24,664 bases of DNA from Spraguea lophii (taxonomy: Eukaryota > Microsporidia > Spragueidae): positions 1 to 24,664 of the forward strand of contig LDOQ01000204.1 in NCBI GenBank assembly GCA_001887945.1, given 5' to 3'. The position numbers and the translations under genes were made by a program. The notes beneath the pieces are model-generated. The model saw only the letters and a list, made by a program, of their open reading frames with translations. It did not search any database and was not told the DNA's origin. Shown here one piece after another: positions 20,644 through 24,664 of this stretch (the first letter of the stretch is position 1; each line of letters begins with the position of its first letter).

Positions 20644-23301
20644 ATGTTTTTTATGATTTTTTTACTAATCTTTTTCTTAGTATTCATGAATTGTAATAGG
20701 TATGAAATAACATCTGATAATTATAATACTATTGAGGAGTTAATATCCAAATCACATGAAGTTGGTTTCTATAATGAAATTATAAATAACCCTGATTTTT
20801 TATGTTTATTTGAAGTAAACGAAGAAAATGAAGATATGAAAGAAATTAAAATTATAGAATTAGATAATCAAGACTCCGAAATAGACAATAATATATTTCC
20901 TGCAATATTGTGTGAAATCAATAATATTAAACGTTTAATACTCAATGACTTAACATTATTCAAATTACCCAATCAATTTGAAAATTTTAAAGAATGTGAA
21001 GAATTAGATTTAAGTAATAACGAATTTAAAGAATTTCCTCAAGTTTTATATTCGTTGGCAAATTTGAAAATTCTTTATTTCAATGCTAATGAATTTGATA
21101 CAATATCTTCTGAAATAATTAAAATGGACAGTCTCGAAACGTTACATATTCAAGATTACGATTGTTTAATTAATATCAACTCCAATTTATTTAGATTACA
21201 AAATCTCAGAGAATTAAATTTAGCATTCGATTACTTATTATTCGAAAACGACGATTTTTTTGCTTACTCAGTCTATTCAGATAACCAAATTTACACAGAA
21301 AATGAGAGCAATGATCCTACAAATTTCGTTTCTTATACATTTTTAAAAAAATTAATTATAAGTAATAACAGTTTGGATATGTTCCCCAAAAATTTCACCA
21401 ATTTTTTTAATTTAGAAGAACTTGATATTTCTAACAATTTTTTCGAAGAAATTCCTTATGAGATACATTCTTTTACTAATTTAGAAATATTAAATATTTC
21501 TTTCAATAATATTGCGAACATAATCATTAAAAACGGTATGTTTACTAAGTTGCTAAAGTTATATCTTCAATGTAACAGAATAACTGAATTATCAATTTCT
21601 GATAATACGTTACAAAGTTTAAAAACACTTGATTTATCTTGTAATAATCTTCCAAAACTAGATAAAAATATTTTTCAGTTAAAACGACTAAAAAAATTAA
21701 TAGTGGTTGGCGTCATATTTACAGAAATTGAGAAGTTTCCTTATATAAAACACGATCCAATAAGTCTTATTTTAACCATTAAAAACATAAATGTATTATC
21801 AAATATTTTTTGTTATAATGGTATATATAAATTAACTATTAAATGTAATAATAGATTTGACGGCGAAGTTAATATATTCGAGCATGTACCAATAAATTCT
21901 AAAATCAAACATTTAGATTTATATAAATGTTTTTTAACAAGTATACCTCGTGGTATTTCAAAACTCATTAATTTAGAAATATTTAGCGCAAGCGGTAATG
22001 AAATAATTATTCTAGAAAATATTTCCACGGGTATGACTTCATTAAAATCGCTGGATTTATCTTTCAACAAAATAATTAACATCGATGAAAGTATATTTGA
22101 CATAACTACGCTTGAAGAATTAGATCTATGCGGCAATCTTATAGAATTACTTCCCTTTAATATAAATAATACGAGAAACTGGGATTTACAAATTGATTTA
22201 CGGACGAATCCTTTACTTTGGGGAATTAATATTTATTTTCAGAATTCAGGATTAATTACTATTGAACAAGTAAATCAAAATATTTTAAGAAATATCAGTT
22301 ATAATGAAATACGAACATTTAAAATACCTGAAGATACAAACTTAGATTTTAATACCGAAAAATTTTATGAAGAACTTAATATTCCTATTAATGAAAGATT
22401 AAATTTAGATAAAATAAAATTATGTAAAATGGATAAACCAGGAAAACATACAAAAACAAAACAAGAAATAGAGGAAATGTTACGAAATATTTTTGATCGA
22501 ATAAATTCATATAAAAGTAAGGAGAAATTAAACTTTTTGTTAAGAAGAATAGAATCATATTATTATTATGAGAATAATCCAGAATTAATTCAAGATTCAC
22601 TTATTGATTACCAAAAAAGAAATTCCATTATCGATCACTTCGAATCTATTATCATAACAATGATTGAAATGCTTCCCGAAAAACAAGAAGATGTAGAAGA
22701 GATGTTTGTTAGGCTTTTAAATCAGTTAAATTTCAATTATAACACGACTATAGATGAAGTTTATTGTTTAGATGGCCAAGAAGAAGCTTTTATAGCAACT
22801 TACCTATTTCTGAAACAAGGGGATGTTTGTAATTCTGCTGAACAGAAGATAATGGAAATATTTGCAAATTTTAAATTTGAAATCCTTAAAGGCATTATTA
22901 CTGGTAGAGATGAAAAGGAAGAAGTTGAGGTGTTTTTAAATTGGAGAAATATATTATCAGAAGAACTTGGATTCGAGAAGGTGACAAACTTATATGGTAA
23001 TATGTCTATGATACCAGAACTCCACGATAAAAAATATATAGTTGAACAATTTTTTAGTAAATTTACTTGCAAATCAATAGTAATAGAAATAAACAAATAT
23101 CTAAAAGCTAGAAAAATCGGTTTAGCCTTATTTAATCAATTAAGAGAATATTTAACTAATAAATTCGGAGAAGAGTTTGAAATAAATAATATATTTGAAT
23201 ATTTCGAGGATGAAAATTATTTTCAAATAAATGATGAAGGTGCTCGACAACTTTTAAAGTCGATGGGATATCTTTATGAAGAAGAAAAGAATAATGGATA
23301 G
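20644..23301 (+). CDS. Secreted LRR protein with NEL-like C-terminal domain (paralogue 2)
   Basis: Paralogue of 14347-17004 with exactly the same length, 885 aa, and the same layout. Signal peptide at residues 1-18 (M-F-F-M-I-F-L-L then a small/polar end with Cys). LRRs at about 95-525, more divergent from paralogue 1 than the C-terminus. The C-terminal helical domain (about 565-885) has the invariant C-L-D-G-Q-E-E-A-F (Cys708, Asp710) and E-V-E-V-F-L ending near residue 764, with the same 55-residue spacing as its sister. The last 30 residues before the end (N-D-E-G-A-R-Q-L-L-K-S-M-G-Y) are also nearly unchanged, but the terminus differs. Divergent LRRs on a conserved putative catalytic domain would suit effectors with different targets and one activity; that is inference. 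A 50-nt stretch at 22381-22430 is identical in DNA to 16069-16118. The frame is intact. Confidence 0.88.
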   Translation: MFFMIFLLIFFLVFMNCNRYEITSDNYNTIEELISKSHEVGFYNEIINNPDFLCLFEVNEENEDMKEIKIIELDNQDSEIDNNIFPAILCEINNIKRLILNDLTLFKLPNQFENFKECEELDLSNNEFKEFPQVLYSLANLKILYFNANEFDTISSEIIKMDSLETLHIQDYDCLININSNLFRLQNLRELNLAFDYLLFENDDFFAYSVYSDNQIYTENESNDPTNFVSYTFLKKLIISNNSLDMFPKNFTNFFNLEELDISNNFFEEIPYEIHSFTNLEILNISFNNIANIIIKNGMFTKLLKLYLQCNRITELSISDNTLQSLKTLDLSCNNLPKLDKNIFQLKRLKKLIVVGVIFTEIEKFPYIKHDPISLILTIKNINVLSNIFCYNGIYKLTIKCNNRFDGEVNIFEHVPINSKIKHLDLYKCFLTSIPRGISKLINLEIFSASGNEIIILENISTGMTSLKSLDLSFNKIINIDESIFDITTLEELDLCGNLIELLPFNINNTRNWDLQIDLRTNPLLWGINIYFQNSGLITIEQVNQNILRNISYNEIRTFKIPEDTNLDFNTEKFYEELNIPINERLNLDKIKLCKMDKPGKHTKTKQEIEEMLRNIFDRINSYKSKEKLNFLLRRIESYYYYENNPELIQDSLIDYQKRNSIIDHFESIIITMIEMLPEKQEDVEEMFVRLLNQLNFNYNTTIDEVYCLDGQEEAFIATYLFLKQGDVCNSAEQKIMEIFANFKFEILKGIITGRDEKEEVEVFLNWRNILSEELGFEKVTNLYGNMSMIPELHDKKYIVEQFFSKFTCKSIVIEINKYLKARKIGLALFNQLREYLTNKFGEEFEINNIFEYFEDENYFQINDEGARQLLKSMGYLYEEEKNNG

Positions 23302-23692
23302 ATCGATAAAGATGAAATGGGACTGGATGGTTTTAAAAAGATATGTTTACACTGAGGAAATGAAAATTTAGTTGTTACAGGTTAGGTTAGGATAAAATAT
23401 TAAAAATAAAAATTTTTAAACCATTAACTGATAAATATATATTACTACATCATGAATATCTTTTTTATAATATATATCTCTTTAAATCCTTTTAAATTTT
23501 TGTTGTTTAATATAATGATAGACAACAATATTAATAATATTATAAATATAAATATCCTTTTCTGTAATTAAATTTTATTTTATATAATTTATATCATAAC
23601 CCAAAATAAATATAAACATATAAAAAATAGATTCATTTGATAGTCCTTTTAAAATTTAATAACAAAATACTTAACATATTGCTTCTGATTAA
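23302..23692. other. Non-coding region before the ABC transporter fragment
   Basis: About 390 nt. GGTTAGGTTAGG at 23380-23391 is two and a bit copies of a TTAGG telomere-like unit; it is the only notable motif. A frame with hydrophobic codons at about 23638-23748 may be part of the decayed membrane region of the following gene, but this is uncertain. Confidence 0.35.
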
Positions 23693-24660
23693 TATTTTTT
23701 TAATATACTTTCATTGCTGGTATTTTATTTCAATATTTCCAAGATGGTAAGAAAAGTATATGAAATAGAAAATACGAAATTTAGTAATATAGTAAATATA
23801 TTAGAAAATTATGAATCTATATTATTTGCACATTCAAATGAATATGAGTTTATCAACTTAAAAACTATTTACAAAAAATTATTATTCTAAATTTTTATAC
23901 GCTATTATATTTTATACAAGATATAGTATCTAAATCATATTTAGTGTTATTTTTATATTATGGGATTTATAACAATACTAATTTTCATAGAATAATAAAA
24001 GTAGCTTTTATTGTTATGTTATACGATAAAATAGAAAGATCTTTAAATAGTTTTCCTCAAATAATTGTTTTATTAAAATCCAGGCTAGTCACAGTTAATC
24101 AGGTTTTGAAATATGAAAGAGAAATAGAAGATAAGAGAAAAAAGGATATAAAAAAATTTAATACTGAAATGGTTGTTCCCTTTAAAAAATTTTCTGACAA
24201 TATTACATTTAATAAAGTTACTGTGAAATTCTCTAATAATATTATTTTAAAAAATATATCTTTAAAAATAAATAAAGGTGATAAAATAGTTATTACGGGG
24301 AATAATGGATGTGGTAAAAGTAGTCCGATAAAATCTTTATTTAGATTTAATGATTATGAAGGAGATATACTTTTAGACGGAGATGATATTAAAAATATAG
24401 AATATGAAAAATATTTAAGTATATTTTCGTATACATCTCAAGAACTAAGGTTATTTAATAACAGCGTAATGTATAATATTAAATACGGTTCACAAAATAC
24501 TTATTATAATGAAGATGAAAAAATATTTGATGAAGATTTTGATAAAGAAAATATTAAAAATAGAAAAATAGACTCTTCTGAGACTGATAAAAATAAAATG
24601 AAAAAGAATAAAATACATAAAAAAAATTTTAAACGTAATAGAAAAACAAAAAACAGATGA
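23693..24660 (+). pseudogene. Atm1-like half ABC transporter, frameshifted and cut by the window end
   Basis: Two frames join into the second half of a half-size ABC transporter of the Atm1/ABCB7 kind, which in microsporidia would sit in the mitosome membrane and export a sulfur or Fe-S precursor. Frame one (23693-23890) holds the loop N-Y-E-S-I-L-F with 'E-Y-E' after it, matching the N-Y-E-A-V-K region of Atm1. It stops just after an A6 run at 23873-23878. Frame two (open from 23848) continues with L-N-F-Y, a last membrane helix and the nucleotide-binding domain: Walker A G-N-N-G-C-G-K-S-S (24298-24324) and Q-loop S-Q-E-L near 24438-24449. Then comes a Lys/Asp-rich stretch and TGA at 24658-24660, with no LSGGQ signature or Walker B. 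Near the end another frame (I-E-K-Q-K-T-D-D-E) stays open to the window edge, so the gene may continue after a second shift at an A run. No start codon or first membrane helices are visible upstream. Residue after Walker A is Pro, which is unusual. Confidence 0.7.
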
Positions 24661-24664
24661 CGAA

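Noticed and set aside
1..24664. CRISPR array, prokaryotic operon or phage region
   Set aside because: No regularly spaced direct repeats, no Shine-Dalgarno pattern, and the protein families are eukaryotic.

Overview
The window looks like nuclear DNA of a very AT-rich, compact eukaryotic parasite, most probably a microsporidian. Reasons: long intron-free genes in roughly 80 % AT sequence; short CCC motifs just before the ATG of the two leucine-rich-repeat genes, as is common in microsporidia; secreted LRR proteins; an Atm1-like half ABC transporter fragment (mitosome type); and a cellular-type RNA-dependent RNA polymerase, which marks an RNAi-competent lineage. The assignment is inference, since no rRNA or housekeeping marker is present.

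Layout. 1-131: part of a dispersed repeat ending in a poly(A) tract. 779-6916 (+): an unusually long (2045 aa) RdRP with an intact DLDGD active site and an N-terminal region that resembles a decayed DEAH-type helicase. 7320-8880 (-): a coiled-coil protein gene broken into three frames. 8931-9383: a GC-richer island with a tRNA-like Pol III promoter unit, a 113-nt inverted-repeat element and a second, mutated copy of the repeat seen at the window start. 9857-10362 (+): an unrecognised gene in three frames. 10359-11949 (+): a protein kinase gene with one frameshift inside the catalytic domain. 11950-14346: non-coding. 14347-17004 and 20644-23301 (+): two intact paralogues of exactly 885 aa, each with a signal peptide, LRRs and a conserved C-terminal domain, separated by 3.6 kb that may hold a gene relic. 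23693-24660 (+): a frameshifted Atm1-like ABC transporter fragment running to the window end.

How it fits together. About 11.4 kb of coding sequence (RdRP plus both LRR genes) is frame-perfect, including three A8 tracts in the RdRP, while the other four loci (about 4.6 kb) carry at least six frame changes, mostly at homopolymers. This suggests local gene decay beside transposon-like repeats, although assembly errors cannot be excluded. The most interesting candidate is the LRR pair. The C-terminal domain carries an invariant Cys-x-Asp motif, followed about 55 residues later by an E-V-F-L segment. The order LRR then helical domain with CxD recalls the bacterial IpaH/SspH/SlrP 'NEL' E3 ubiquitin ligases. 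If confirmed, these would be secreted eukaryotic-parasite ligases of a type best known from bacterial effectors. The RdRP with a possible dead-helicase module is the second candidate.
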